Shown: positions 33,843-45,189, numbered from the stretch's first letter. The stretch is DNA of 64,000 nucleotides from Acanthacorydalis orientalis (GCA_034766995.1 CM068313.1:2983904-3047903), one strand, 5' to 3'. Program-made: numbers and translations. The notes: generated from the sequence alone by a model not told the origin.

Positions 33843-34268
33843 GATAGATAGATAGATAGATTATGTTTGAGGGGAGAGGAACCTATCTTACCTCCTGGAA
33901 CTTAGACTCGAGGTCCATTATGCATTCCCTCGGCTTGATCAAAACTACTCGGGAAGTCTCGCTTCCTTCCAGAAGCCTATCAACCTGGCCGAGTTTATAG
34001 ACTCTAGTTCGGCCGCGGTGAGGAGAAACTCCCCAAACCATCGTCGCCTTAAATTGACCCATGCCGAACATTCCGCGAGGAGGTTCGTGGGGGTCTCGAT
34101 AGCCCCCTTACACCATCTACACTTCCCGTCCGTCCTTCGGCCTTCGTGGTAGCTTAGTCTCCCGTGTCCTGTGACAATTCGCACCAGGAGCCGGGAGAAG
34201 GATCTGCCACTTGTATAGATTCTCTTGGTCCAGTCCTTATTTGGGGCCTGGCCTAAGAGTATTCTAGG
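33843..34268 (-). mobile_element. R1/LOA-like LINE, 5'-truncated, with 13-bp target duplication
   Basis: The 3' tail is (TCTA)n (plus-strand GATA at 33843-33862). Identical 13-bp flanks TTAATTTATATTA at 33830-33842 and 34269-34281 are the target-site duplication, so both ends are exact. The body encodes the end of the LINE second ORF. It is the same family as 5580-5838, with a longer preserved stretch. Confidence 0.9.
33945..34268 (-). pseudogene. LINE ORF2 C-terminus with zinc-knuckle-like motif
   Basis: Open from the truncation point for 107 codons: GQAPNKDWTKRIYTSGRSFS, then VRIVTGHGRLSYHEGRR, CRWCKGAIETPTNLLAEC and a stop after RLPE. Cys-x2-Cys followed by x(n)-LLAEC is the C-terminal knuckle of R1/I/LOA-type reverse-transcriptase proteins. 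The usual His is Asn here, while the copy at 5592 keeps His. The catalytic reverse transcriptase and endonuclease are gone. No function is expected. Confidence 0.7.
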
Positions 34269-34389
34269 TTAATTTATATTAATAGAAATGCATAAAACAG
34301 CAAATCGCAATATAATTTTTGTTTATTCGTGTTTGGATAGAGATGGCATCATCTTCAGAACTCCAAATTCTCTAAATGATCAATAAATA

Positions 34390-34433
34390 TTAGGTGGGTA
34401 GGAAAATAATCAGTTGTTGTCTTCTCCAATATA
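34390..34433 (+). mobile_element. Solo mariner terminus (Hsmar1-like family)
   Basis: TTAGGTGGGTAGGAAAATAA then unrelated sequence. It directly abuts the next mariner at 34434. Confidence 0.6.
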
Positions 34434-34830
34434 TTAGGTAACCAAGACAGTTCTGTCGTTTTTCAATTGAGAAAAAAAACACTTGTGTTTTTTACATAAA
34501 ATAACTTCATTCATCGAAATATCCACCTTCCCATTGAACAACCCTTTCCCAGCGAGAAGATAATTTATAAATTCGATTTTTATAAAACTGATTATTTTTA
34601 TTTTCAAAAAATGAAGACACCTCCATGTTTAATTCTTATTCATTATTAAACTGTTTATCGCGCATACGATTGCCCAGAGACAAAAACAGGCGATACTCTG
34701 ATAGAGATATGTCTGGGAAATACGGGGCATGAGGAATGATTTCCCACCCTAAATTCATAATTTTTGTTCTGGTCTTCACTGCAACGTGCACTCTTGATTG
34801 CTGGTTATTCGAATTTCGATTAAAGTACTA
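34434..34830 (-). mobile_element. Mariner fragment, 3' end
   Basis: The terminus TTAGGTAACCAAGACAGTTC at 34434 follows TA. The rest is a transposase C-terminal remnant; the 5' part is missing. The terminal sequence differs from every other mariner in the window. Confidence 0.65.
34507..34820 (-). pseudogene. Mariner transposase C-terminal remnant
   Basis: Reads QQSRVHVAVKTRTKIMNLGW, then EIIPHAPYFPDISLSEYRLF, FFENKNNQFYKNRI and SSRWERVVQWEGGYFDE with a stop at 34507-34509. The order matches the end of mariner proteins. The third catalytic Asp is Glu in SLSEY, and there is an internal stop after QFNNE. Subfamily not assigned. Confidence 0.75.
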
Positions 34831-35390
34831 CCATATTCAGAGCGCTCAAGTATACAGAAATCTACACCTTACTACTCAGATAATTTCTACTTTACCACTC
34901 TGAGGATAAAGATAATGTGTATAAGCACCAATCAAAAATACTCAATAATAATTTATTGACTGTTTTTGATCAGAAAAAATATTTTTTTGTTTGTGGTGTC
35001 ACTGAAAAATTCATGGAGAAAAATAATTGATAATCAAAAAAATTATTAACTGTTCAAATCCCGTCATGACTTATGAGCCACTCTATATATACATATATAT
35101 ATATATGTATGTATAAATGTATTAAAATGCCTGTAAAGTAATGAATAAAAACTCTTATCGCATGCAATTTAACAATTCATTATAAAGAATTGTTGTACTG
35201 TGCGCTCGATCTGACAAACTAGGTACAACAATGGGGTGTGGTATTTATACGATTCCGTGTGCATGCATGCATTCGTTTTGCAACGCGTTTTTCCCTCCAT
35301 CCATTTGTTTTTTTGTTTCGTTTTTTCCTCCTTTTTTTTGTTCTGTTGCCCTGTGAATCTGAAAACAATACATACAGTCGTATAATCTCC

Positions 35391-35395
<5 letters not shown>
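34831..35395. other. No gene; contains an inverted D1 core at 34880-34965
   Basis: CTCTGAGGATAAAGATAATG and GTGTATAAGCACCAATCAAA form the complement of the D1 core. The rest is unremarkable. Confidence 0.5.

Positions 35396-35452
<57 letters not shown>
35396..35452. repeat. (TA)n microsatellite
   Basis: Pure TA run. Long frames crossing it on both strands are artefacts. Confidence 0.9.
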
Positions 35453-35456
<4 letters not shown>

Positions 35457-36868
35457 TTCACGTGCAGAGACAGAGTGATATTTGTCTGTGTATGGAACAC
35501 GTGTACGGCGCGCATGCAAGCAGTCATAGTAAAATGTCAGATGAATGTGCAACACAAAGAACTGAAACGTAAACGGGAGACATTTCATGCACAATGTACA
35601 AGTAGGCGGTGTGCATGAAACTGTGTGTGTGTGCCTTATGAGTGTGCGTTGTACGTTTGCATGCTATCGTCGCGAGCTCATCTACTGAAAAGCTGAATTT
35701 ATGACTGTTCCGTTCGTATGATTTTTAGCCTTAATCCAGTGCTAACGTGTAATCAAAACATATGCTCGGGATATTGTGGAAAAATTCCCATCGGTGCGAC
35801 ACGAACGCCGCCGAGCAGAGCTGAACGGGAACAACGGTCGTAACGTACGTTGTTTATGATATTTAATCTGATATAAAAATATCAATAATTAAAACGAGGC
35901 TGCGCTCGTCCCGTCGTGTCAGCTAAGTGCCTGTTCTCGACTACTAGTTTCGGCACGTGTACCGTCCACGAGTAAATATCGAAGATTGAATTTACATGTG
36001 AGATAGAGGCTATGCGGCTTACAATTCTTTTGTAAATTTTTTTCCTGTCTTCTTCTTTTAATATAACTGAGTACAAGGATTGATTGTTTTGTAATTAAGT
36101 GATTTCAAAAGATTGAAATAAGAAGTAGTTCTAATAATAAAATTGAGCTGGTTATCCTCTATACCCACGGCAACATGTGGCGCTAACTGTCGATTTCGGT
36201 ACAACTTTTGGCCCCAGTTGTCTCATAGAAATTATACTGTCTAAGTATCTAAATATGTTTTCTTTGTAAATTAAAGTTATTTCATTGGGTGAAAACCTTT
36301 TTTTTTGAACTGAAGCTGTAATTCATTTCATATTTAATCCCTTAAGCGTTTTGTTTCATTTTAAGAATGTGCACTGGTGTGGTCTAATTCTTCGTCTAGG
36401 AAAGATCTATTCTTGGTAATGAGTTTCTACATGAAATAAAGATCATATTTCCAAGATTTTTCTGAACCTTAACGCTTTGAACGATGGCATTAGTATCGAA
36501 ATTCGTTTAAGTAGCATTCAAAAGTGACCAGTTTTCAATTATAGAACATTTTTGATAAGAAACATGTTTTTCGTCTGTATTGTTTTTGATTTTTTATCTA
36601 ATTCTTCCTTCAAGAAAAATCTGTCCTTGATAAAGGGTTAATATGTAAAATAAGTATTTTATTTCTTTCGGGTACTTCGACGGTAAAGAATTACTAACTC
36701 TGGCATCGGGAACGCTCGCATGTCCCCTACATTTTTCCGCCGTGCACACAGAGGATATTTTTCTTCTTTTTCTACAATGGCACTACAACCCAAATCGAGC
36801 CTTTGCCTCGTCGATTTTCTGCTTCCAAACATCCCTCTGCAAGCTGATTATTTAACTAATTTAATCGG

Positions 36869-36870
<2 letters not shown>
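35453..36870. other. No gene; diverged two-copy repeat at 36338-36660
   Basis: TCTAATTCTTCGTCTAGGAA near 36384 recurs as TCTAATTCTTCCTTCAAGAA near 36598, each followed by TTGGTAATGAG or TTGATAAAGGG. TTAA with CCCTT or GGG occurs nearby, but no clear element ends. The CpG-containing part 35760-35960 has no gene signal. Confidence 0.4.

Positions 36871-36926
<56 letters not shown>
36871..36926. repeat. (TA)n microsatellite
   Basis: TA run directly before a family B terminus. Confidence 0.9.
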
Positions 36927-36927
<1 letters not shown>

Positions 36928-36929
<2 letters not shown>

Positions 36930-37080
36930 AGGTATAAAAATTAATTCGGTGCCTTAAAATTGAATCAATCATAACTCTGTTTTAAATTAAAATATTTTCT
37001 CGTCGTTTAAGGATTTCGAATTGTTATTCTTAACATATAAAAACAGTATGTCTAAGGTACATAGTGTTTTTATGTAGAGA
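36928..37080 (+). mobile_element. Family B mariner terminus
   Basis: AAGGTATAAAAATTAATTCG, then GAATCAATCATAACTCTGTT and TTAAAATATTTTCTCGTCG. Only the outer third of the family unit is present. Confidence 0.6.
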
Positions 37081-37281
37081 GAAAGGGAGAGATCATTCTT
37101 TGAAATGAAAGCTATGTCTTAAAACTTTTAGATCAGACTTCATTTATGAAACAATGAACTGAATAAATCAATAGCTGCATTGTGTAACTGACGTCATAAG
37201 TAAACTAATCTTTAGTAATGGATAAATATGGCACTGAGCAAATTGCACAGGTCTAGGCATGAGAGAAAAATTACATTCATT

Positions 37282-37283
37282 AT

Positions 37284-37354
<71 letters not shown>

Positions 37355-37363
37355 TTATATTTA

Positions 37364-37432
<69 letters not shown>
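37282..37432. repeat. (TA)n with TTTA interruptions
   Basis: 150-bp array; YIYIYI-type frames are artefacts. Confidence 0.9.
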
Positions 37433-37433
<1 letters not shown>

Positions 37434-37715
37434 AGCATATACTGAAAGTAAAAATTAAAAATATTATGATTTATATGAACTTTGGTAAAAAGTCTTTTCG
37501 CTCTACTTATTTCGTACATACAGGCGACTTGTGTCAGTGGCAGAGCATAAATCACTCGCCATGTATGCTTGTCAAGATAGGGATTTCGTTTTTTGAGACA
37601 ATGAATGACATTCAGAGTTCGTTTCGCGGGAAAAAAGAAGTACGGACGGGCGTTAATAATCAGATTTGATCGCGTTTAGGGCATGTATTGTTGTTGATAG
37701 AACGTGGACGGTTTT

Positions 37716-37770
<55 letters not shown>

Positions 37771-37772
<2 letters not shown>

Positions 37773-37971
37773 TTGATTTGAATTAGGTTTCCACATGGAA
37801 ATATTAAAAGGAGACGCATGAGTTAAGAAAACTCATGTTATTTTTTATTTAGTATTTTATTTCGATTCAGTATTAAACTACACTTGAAATAAAATACTAA
37901 ATGAAGTATGAAATGATTTTTCTAATTTTTGCGTTTTTTAATCCTTTCGAATAGAAGTCTAAGTTGAATCA

Positions 37972-37973
<2 letters not shown>
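37771..37973. mobile_element. Family C MITE, copy 1
   Basis: 203 bp. The left arm GGTTGATTTGAATTAGGTTT, then CCACATGGAAATATTAAAAG, pairs imperfectly over about 70 bp with the right arm ending AGAAGTCTAAGTTGAATCACC. The centre is ACTAAATGAAG-type AT-rich sequence. No coding capacity; TA on both sides. Confidence 0.8.
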
Positions 37974-38063
<90 letters not shown>

Positions 38064-38071
38064 CTGTGTAT

Positions 38072-38121
<50 letters not shown>

Positions 38122-38130
38122 ATATATGTA

Positions 38131-38335
38131 GGGTGATTTGATTTCGGTTTCCACATGGAAATATTAAAAGGGAACGCAGAAGTTAAGAAAAGTCATGTTA
38201 TTTTTTATTTAGTATTTTAGTTCAATTCAATATTAAAATACAATTGATATAAAATACTGAATGAAGCTGACTGAATAAAATGATTTTTTATTTTTGCGTT
38301 TTTTTAATACTTTTGAATGGAAGTCTTAATTGAAT

Positions 38336-38340
<5 letters not shown>
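38131..38340. mobile_element. Family C MITE, copy 2
   Basis: Same orientation as copy 1: left arm GGGTGATTTGATTTCGGTTT, right arm ending GAAGTCTTAATTGAATCATC. Confidence 0.8.
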
Positions 38341-38389
<49 letters not shown>

Positions 38390-38392
38390 TTA

Positions 38393-38587
38393 GGACGATT
38401 TGATTTAGGCTTCCACATGGAAATATTAAAAGAGGGCGCAGGAGTTAAGAAAAGCCATGTTTTTTTATTTAATATTTTAGTTCAGTTCAATATTAAAATA
38501 CAATTGAAATAAAATACTAAATGGTGGATAGCATACTTTTTTAATTTTTCCGTTTTTTCAATACTTTCGAATGGAAGTCTAAGTTAA

Positions 38588-38593
<6 letters not shown>
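38393..38593. mobile_element. Family C MITE, copy 3
   Basis: Same orientation: left arm GGACGATTTGATTTAGGCTT, right arm ending GAAGTCTAAGTTAAATCAC. Confidence 0.8.
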
Positions 38594-38618
<25 letters not shown>

Positions 38619-38629
38619 ATTTCATTCCA

Positions 38630-39065
38630 AATAATTTTTAATTTTACTTCAAATTGGACTATTAAATTATAGATTGAAAGGAAGTAAATAAGTGTAATTT
38701 TTTGTACGAGTGGGTGGTAAAGCAGCAGAAACTGCTTGTAAACTAAATGACACTTTTGATATGGATACTGTTAAGAAATTTAGAATACAATGTAGAATAC
38801 AATAGTGGCTCTAAATATTTCATACTGGGAACGAGAGTTTAGATGATGAAGAAGGTCGAGAGTGTCCTTCTTCATTTCATAACGACCAACTGAAGATGTT
38901 AGTTGGATCAGAACCACGTACAATAATTCTAGAGCTTGCACAAATGTTAGGTGTTAGTCATCGAACAGTTCTGGACCACTTAGAACAGCTGGGAAGATCA
39001 AAAGAAAAGAAAAATGTATGTGAATTTGAGGGTCATAAACCGTAATTATTTTTCTACCAACCTAA
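38630..39065 (+). mobile_element. Mariner deletion derivative keeping only the DNA-binding region
   Basis: Broken frames read SVIFLYEW, AAETACKLNDTFDMDTVKK, GRECPSSFHNDQLKMLV and LELAQMLGVSHRTVLDHLEQ, the two helix-turn-helix parts. The sequence then jumps directly to the 3' UTR (AATGTATGTGAATTTGAGGG) and the terminus ending CCTAA at 39065, with TA after it. The catalytic domain is deleted. The left terminus was lost against the TA array. The junction resembles that of 45993-46576. Confidence 0.75.
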
Positions 39066-39169
39066 TAGTAATGAATATTGATAATGCTTTAATACTTCTT
39101 GAACGTAAAACAGAAATTCTAAAATAAATGTGTTATTTCTATAAAAAAACTGTCAGTCTATATGAAATC

Positions 39170-39830
39170 TCTTTCAAAACTCCCGAACAGCGCACGAGTC
39201 TCGATATTTCACGACATGCGTCCACATCCGTTCCAAACATATCGGTCTCAGTGTGCTCTCCGAAATAATTTTAATGTTTATTGTCCCCGGAGCCGAATTA
39301 TCAAATGAGATAAAGCGTCGAACCCCCGCATAAAAATAAATCAAACGACAATCCGTAACCGATCTTCTTCGTCTCATAAATCCGGCAGAGCGAGACGCCG
39401 AACGCGACGCTCGCGCGCGACAGAGACGCGACCATTTAATACATGTTTATTTTCGCGACGACGTGCGGCTAGATGGCGTAATTTATTATACGAAATTACT
39501 TTATTTCGGGAACGTTCACCGCCCGATCAATATATTAAAAGAACAATTGCGGACGTTGACGTATTCGCCGCGGCCGGAATCGATGCTAGGCAAAGTTAAG
39601 CTCGGATTAATCTACCTCTTACAGTTTTATCGTCGGCGTTCCGCTCCCACATTCCCGGACCACTTATCTTTACATTATTCGTCAACAGATCTATCGTTCA
39701 ACCGGTACATCCGGTTCGGGTCTGTATTAATCTTCGTGATTAGTTGCCTCGTTTCGTTTCTTTTCGCAGACGCCGTTCCTTTATCGGACGATAAGAAAGA
39801 CTTTTTTTTATACGTGATTTAGGTTTTGTG
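39170..39830. promoter_or_regulatory. CpG-rich island
   Basis: GC-rich, with CG-dense stretches at 39390-39440 and 39540-39660. A 119-codon plus-strand frame (39463-39822) starts MRLDGVIYYTKLLYFGN and shows no domain; its hydrophobic end (LIFVISCLVSFLFADA) could mimic a membrane segment by chance. Possible exon or regulatory region, weakly supported. Confidence 0.25.
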
Positions 39831-40214
39831 TACAGGGTATCACCGAACATTCCCGTGTTTCATTCAACGGTTGATAAATCTCTTAAATCATACGAATTGT
39901 TCTAAAAGTAAGCTGAAAGATAAAAAAATAAAAACTTCGATTATTACTTCGTTCTCTCCGCATTCTCGTGCCACGTTTATTTAAATTCCTGTTTCTGAAA
40001 ATGAAAATTGATCGAAATCATATCAGTGTATACATAGTAGGAAAATACTTTGAAAATACGACTTTCTTATTTCAAAAATGAACTCTCTTTTCATCACACG
40101 ACACACAAATAATTTTTCTAGTCGAAAATCTTCATTAAATTATTAATGATGGTTTTTAATTATTGTTTATGCTCATTTCGATTACAATGCTGGCATCTTC
40201 AAGGCATCAAGGTA
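39831..40214. other. No gene; D1 core at 40130-40205
   Basis: The D1 flank CGACACACAAATAATTTTTC precedes TTATTGTTTATGCTCATTTC and GCTGGCATCTTCAAGGCATC. Confidence 0.55.
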
Positions 40215-40417
40215 TATATATAATAAGAAAAGAGACTCAGATCTTTTGTATATATTTTATTAAATTATAATTTTCATATTTTATTTTTTGCTTTTGTGTA
40301 CATATCCTTCTAACTAGTAACAAAATGTTTCTATTGAATTGGGTATTATTTTAATAATAAATTCGAAAAATTAAATATTTTTTTATTCTAAAAATTACAA
40401 AAATTCCCTGGTCAAAA

Positions 40418-40453
<36 letters not shown>

Positions 40454-40849
40454 TAGATAATGAAAAAAGATACTCGGATCTATTGTATATATTTTATTAA
40501 ATTCTAATCATCATATTTTATCTTTTGTTTACATATCCTTCCAGCTAGTAACAAAATATTTTACTCTTGTGCTTCATGACTAATCACAAGCTTCAATGTA
40601 AATTTGTACCCAAAAAAATTACTAGATTTTCTTCAATCTGACATGAAGCAAATGTGAAAATTATACATTGAATATGTTGTTCATAAAAAAATCGCAGATC
40701 TGATGCATTAGCCTTTCAAGTCAGACCGTCCTGTTAAATGTTTTGAAAATGTTTCTATTGAATTGTGTATTATTTCAATATAAAATTCGAAAAATGTAAC
40801 TATTTCTTAATATTAAAAACTATAAAAGTCCCCTGAACACATTTATTAA

Positions 40850-40925
40850 TAAATCATTATTGATTATTGCTTAAACGCATTTTAACAGCTATGCTATCAT
40901 CTTTAGAGCAGTCAAGTACATAAAA
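40850..40925 (+). repeat. Dispersed repeat D1, reference copy
   Basis: AATCATTATTGATTATTGCT, then AAACGCATTTTAACAGCTAT and GCTATCATCTTTAGAGCA. The same order of blocks recurs at 40130, 41205, 44615, 56910, 57150, 60780 and 34310 (plus orientation) and at 32185-32775 and 34880 (complement). No coding sequence or terminal repeats are seen. Confidence 0.65.
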
Positions 40926-41204
40926 ATTTTTTTTTCTTTAGTTTTTTCTACAGAATATACAGAAATATCTACAGAAAAGGAATTTTTCCTTACCTGAAAT
41001 CTCTGAAAATGATTGTATGTGCAAAATCAACAATCAAAAATGATCAGAAGTGATTTATTGAACATTGTTGATCACAAAACATTTTCTTATGATTTTTGAC
41101 CGGAAAAAAGAATCGATTTGTCGAAATTGATTTTAACTGCAAAATTATTATGATATTTATTTATAAAAACTTTTTCTAGTTTATGCATAATTCAAGTTCA
41201 GTTT

Positions 41205-41275
41205 TTGATCAAAAATCATTTTTGATTTTTGTTTATACGCATTTAGATTCCAATTTCATCAACTTCAGAGCACGA
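41205..41275 (+). repeat. Dispersed repeat D1 copy
   Basis: TGATTTTTGTTTATACGCAT, then TTCATCAACTTCAGAGCACG. Confidence 0.6.
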
Positions 41276-41522
41276 ACAGAAAATTATATTTGAAAGTATC
41301 GTTAAGTAGAGATATCTTTTGTTCTATCCCTTCCTTCTCTGTTCTTATAAAATGACTCTATAACTATTTTCTTACACATATAATTATTTTTCATCATTAT
41401 TTTTTTATTTTCATATTTATTTAAAACACACCTCGCACAATTACTTGTGTATGTACATAAGTATTTCCTGAGTGGGAAAAATACAAGTATACCTACATAC
41501 TCACTGCTCTATCTACTTATGG

Positions 41523-41527
<5 letters not shown>

Positions 41528-41578
<51 letters not shown>
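41528..41578. repeat. (TA)n microsatellite
   Basis: Pure TA run. Confidence 0.9.
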
Positions 41579-41581
<3 letters not shown>

Positions 41582-41908
41582 ACAGAGTGTCTGCATGTAT
41601 GTATGGGGATGCGTATAAAGTTCCAATTCATTTCATTACAGTGCGGTTGTAAAACGAGAATGGAAGCGAGTGCTATTGTACTCACAGTTTCCGCGGTGGC
41701 TGTCGTTTGTTAATGCTGATCCATCATTATCTGCGAGGTTAACATTTAGATAGTACATCCTGTCGTCTCATTACCGAGAGGCGCGGCTTCAACACCCTCC
41801 ACTATGTACAATACGTCGTATACTTGTTCAACTGCTCCATTATACATGTTGTCGTGTGTACATAACGGCGTCGCCCTAAGAAGTGGTACATCCATTCATC
41901 CATCCATC

Positions 41909-41912
<4 letters not shown>

Positions 41913-41964
<52 letters not shown>

Positions 41965-41967
41965 GTC
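41913..41967. repeat. (CA)n then (TA)n microsatellite
   Basis: About 15 CA units followed by TA units. Confidence 0.9.
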
Positions 41968-42114
41968 GTTGTTCTTATATCGTTGGTTCGTTGTTTGTAA
42001 TTGTAAAAGTAGCTGTTCGTGGTTTTACACGGGCAATTTGTGATTTTGTCGCAGTAATGTTTTGATTCATTTATTTTTAGAGTGAATTATGTTTATCTGT
42101 CTTTATTATTCTTT

Positions 42115-42116
<2 letters not shown>

Positions 42117-42174
<58 letters not shown>
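42117..42174. repeat. (TA)n microsatellite
   Basis: Pure TA run inside the tandem duplication; the second duplicate has a shorter array at 42636-42661. Confidence 0.9.
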
Positions 42175-42176
<2 letters not shown>

Positions 42177-42636
42177 GAAAAAAGACACTCGGATCTGTTG
42201 TATATATTTTATTAAATTATAATTTTCATGTTTTCTCTTTTGTGTACATATCCTGGCAACTTGTAACAAAATATTTTACTCTCATGCTTCATGACTAATC
42301 ATAAACTTCAATGTAAATTTGTACCAATAAAAAATTACTAGATTTTGTTTAATCTGAAATGTAGCAAATTTGAAAATTATACACTGAATATGTTGTTGAT
42401 AAAAATTGACAGATCTGACGTATTAGTCTTCGAAATCAGACCGTCCTGTTAAATGCTTTGAAAAGGTTTCTATTGATTTGGAGATTATTTTAATAGTAAA
42501 TTCGAAAAATTAAATAATTAAATAACTTTTTTATGCTAGAAATTATTTTGGCAATTTGTGATTTGTTCGCAGTAATGTTTTCATTCATTTATTTTTAGAG
42601 GGAAGTATGTTTATCTTTCTTTATTATTCTTTTGTG

Positions 42637-42667
<31 letters not shown>

Positions 42668-43739
42668 AATGATGAAAGACACTTTGATCTGTTGTATACA
42701 TTTTATTAAATTATAATTTTCATGTTTTCTCTTTTGTGTACACATCCTGGCAACTAGTAACAAAATATTTTACTCTCATGCTTCGTGACTAATCATAAAC
42801 TTCAATGTAAATTTGTACCAATAAAAAATTACTACATTTTGTTTAATCTGAAATGTATCAAATTTGAAAATCATACACTGAATATTTTGTTCATAAAAAA
42901 TTGACAGATCTGACATATTAGTCTTTCAAATCAGACCGTCACGTTAAATGCTTTGAAAACGTTTCTATTGAGTTGAAGATTATTTTAATAATGAATTCGA
43001 AAAATTAAATATTTTTTTATCTTGAAAATAATAAAAAAATTCCTGGTTAAAAATTATATATATATATATATATATATGTGTGTATAGTGAGGAAAGAGAC
43101 TCTGATCTGTTATATATATTTTATTAAATTATAATTTTCATATTTTCTCATTTGTTCACATATCCTGTCAACTAGTTACAAAATATTTTACTTTCATGCT
43201 TGATGACTCTAATCACAAGATTCAATGTAAATTTATACCAATATAAAAATCACTAAAGTTTCTTTATTCTAAGGTAAACCAAATTTTGAAAATTTGAAAA
43301 GTATACACTGAATATTTTGAACTGAATATTATCAATCTAATATTTTCTTCAATACTGTTACTATTTATTTATTGTGGTTTTTTAGGAAAAAGTTTGTATG
43401 ATCTTTGAATTTATTGTACTTTTCGGGCATACCAAGCACCAAAATTTACATTTAAATAGTAAATTGATAGATCAGGACGAGATGTAATTCGGTTCTGACA
43501 TTTTCGAGATTTTGTCAAGCATCGTCAGAGACAAACATGAAGACAGAATGACTTTCTTAGTTTTATTTGACGTGCAGATAAATAAACAATACATATATTG
43601 GATCTGAGAGTTTTCCACTCGACTAAATACAACGATGGAACGTTATTTTCGATTGTCGTTTCATCTGAATTGAACGAACCTCCATTTTTCGATAAAGAAT
43701 CCAATATAAACATTCACATTTCACTGACTTCTGCGCACA

Positions 43740-44500
43740 CCGATTCCCGCCATTCAGTCGACATTCCTTGACGTTCTCCGTGAGGAAATAAAAATATCCA
43801 CGAACGTATGACGTCTGAAATCCCGTGTATCAATTCCGAATCCTCGTCGGTTCGTGCTCTTCAAAGGACCGCGCGTCCTTTAAAATATTCATTAATTTTC
43901 TCCCCGACTCGTGCGTCCGTCGTCGAACCCACGAACATAATACCGTAGCGATGTGTCTGCGGATCCCCTCCGTAAACCACACGCGCACTCGCGCGCACGC
44001 CACTGACTTGCACGGCCCGAGCGACGTCTTTGTGCGCCGACATCAAAGACATCCGAGCGTCGCCGTTCCACATACACGCGCGTTCGCATCCCGTCGATGT
44101 GTTGTATGTACTTTGTGACCTTTGTTTTGAGAACGGCTTACCGAAAGTTGTCAAATATTACATCTCCGCATGGATTTCGCATTATGAGAATTGACGCGCA
44201 CGAGCAGCGGCCCCGGTGTTTGCATAAGCGCGCACGGGACGTGCCTACGAAAAAGTTGAAGGTGTTTATTTAATATTTGGCCGGAGCGTCATTCGAATTT
44301 TAAATCATTTGCCGAACTGATTTCGGCCGCCCGGCGAAACGAAAATACGTTATTGAATCTTAAGTGGACGTTTTTATCGACAGACGCGACGGAATCCATG
44401 AATTCTTAAAACTTACTGTTATTACATCTTCTTCAGTCGCTCACGTGCGACGTCGACTTCACGCGATATTCTCTCGCCGCCTCGGAAGATTTAAACTTTA
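43740..44500. promoter_or_regulatory. CpG-rich island
   Basis: One of the densest CG blocks in the window, with CGCGCAC-type runs near 43980-44010 and overlapping frames on both strands (97 codons each way). No motif identifies a protein. Possible regulatory or exonic sequence. Confidence 0.3.
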
Positions 44501-44614
44501 TGAAAATAATGAATAAGCGGGGGAACGATGACAGCTCTAATGGATTTTTCAAATACGGAATATGAATTTTAGAATCGAGTTATGAACGAGAATACACGCA
44601 CAGTATTACAGATG

Positions 44615-44680
44615 GAGTTTTGATTCTTGTTTATGTGCATTTCAATGAAGACGCCATCATCTCTAGAGTGTAAACGTACA
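44615..44680 (+). repeat. Dispersed repeat D1 copy
   Basis: TTTTGATTCTTGTTTATGTG, then GACGCCATCATCTCTAGAGT. Confidence 0.55.
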
Positions 44681-44756
44681 GGTCTCGTACATTTTTAAAT
44701 TTACTAGTTACGATTCACATAAGTTCTGTGATCCCGAACCATTCTATTGGCGAGGA

Positions 44757-45080
44757 AAAATGGAATACATTTCAATTCTTAAAATATTCCCCATCGTTTT
44801 GTACAACTTTACTGACCATCGGTCGGGTAACTGACGAATAATTTGTCGAAAAAAGATGGTGGCTTCGAGTTGATGATTTTTTAGACCTTCTCCACTGTTT
44901 TAGTATTCTTTTTGTGCTTTATGCGTCGCAAATTCTCTTCCAAAGGTAAAAAAATCATTCCTGCATCTTCGAAAGCGTTTTTTTTTAACTGGAATGTGAA
45001 AAGTATACAATGCCTGATATACTGCTTTCCGGACGCCATCATGTTCACTACTGTTTTGTAAGGTTATACCAACTGCATAT
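44757..45080 (-). mobile_element. Family B mariner derivative body
   Basis: On the minus strand: the GAACATGATGGCGTCCG block, a short N-terminal piece, then IRQLPDRW and, after a one-base slip, VVQNDGEYFKN and a stop. RW-x-KVVQNDGEYF is the C-terminal signature of mariner transposases, which identifies family B. The middle of the gene is absent. Terminal repeats are not visible on this copy. Confidence 0.65.
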
Positions 45081-45189
45081 TAGAAAACCCATCAAAAAGT
45101 TTGCACTCGCCCAATAATAAGTAACAGACTTAACGAAAAACGATTTTAATAAGTTTGAAAAAAATTGTAGAAAAAATCACAAACACTAG

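Larger units (their letters stand above)
37718..38618. repeat. TA-microsatellite block holding three MITEs
   Basis: TA arrays at 37718-37770, 37974-38128, 38341-38390 and 38594-38618 alternate with three copies of one MITE family (37771-37973, 38131-38340, 38393-38593). Confidence 0.85.
40215..43330. repeat. Repeated ~400-510-bp segment in five copies
   Basis: The phrase TTGTATATATTTTATTAAAT with CACTCGGATCT upstream marks copies near 40215, 40457, 42172, 42666 and 43088. Shared later blocks include TAGTAACAAAATATTTTACT, TTCAATGTAAATTTGTACC and CAGACCGTCCTGTTAAATGC. Copies at 42030-42545 and 42547-43055 form a clean tandem duplication (about 512 bp) that also contains a (TA)n array. Each copy starts at the right edge of a TA array. 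40836-42029 between them holds D1 cores, microsatellites and a short GC-richer segment (41640-41880). Confidence 0.8.

Noticed and set aside
36338..36660. Possible piggyBac-type element between TTAA sites
   Set aside because: Ends are not matching inverted repeats; better explained as a diverged two-copy repeat.
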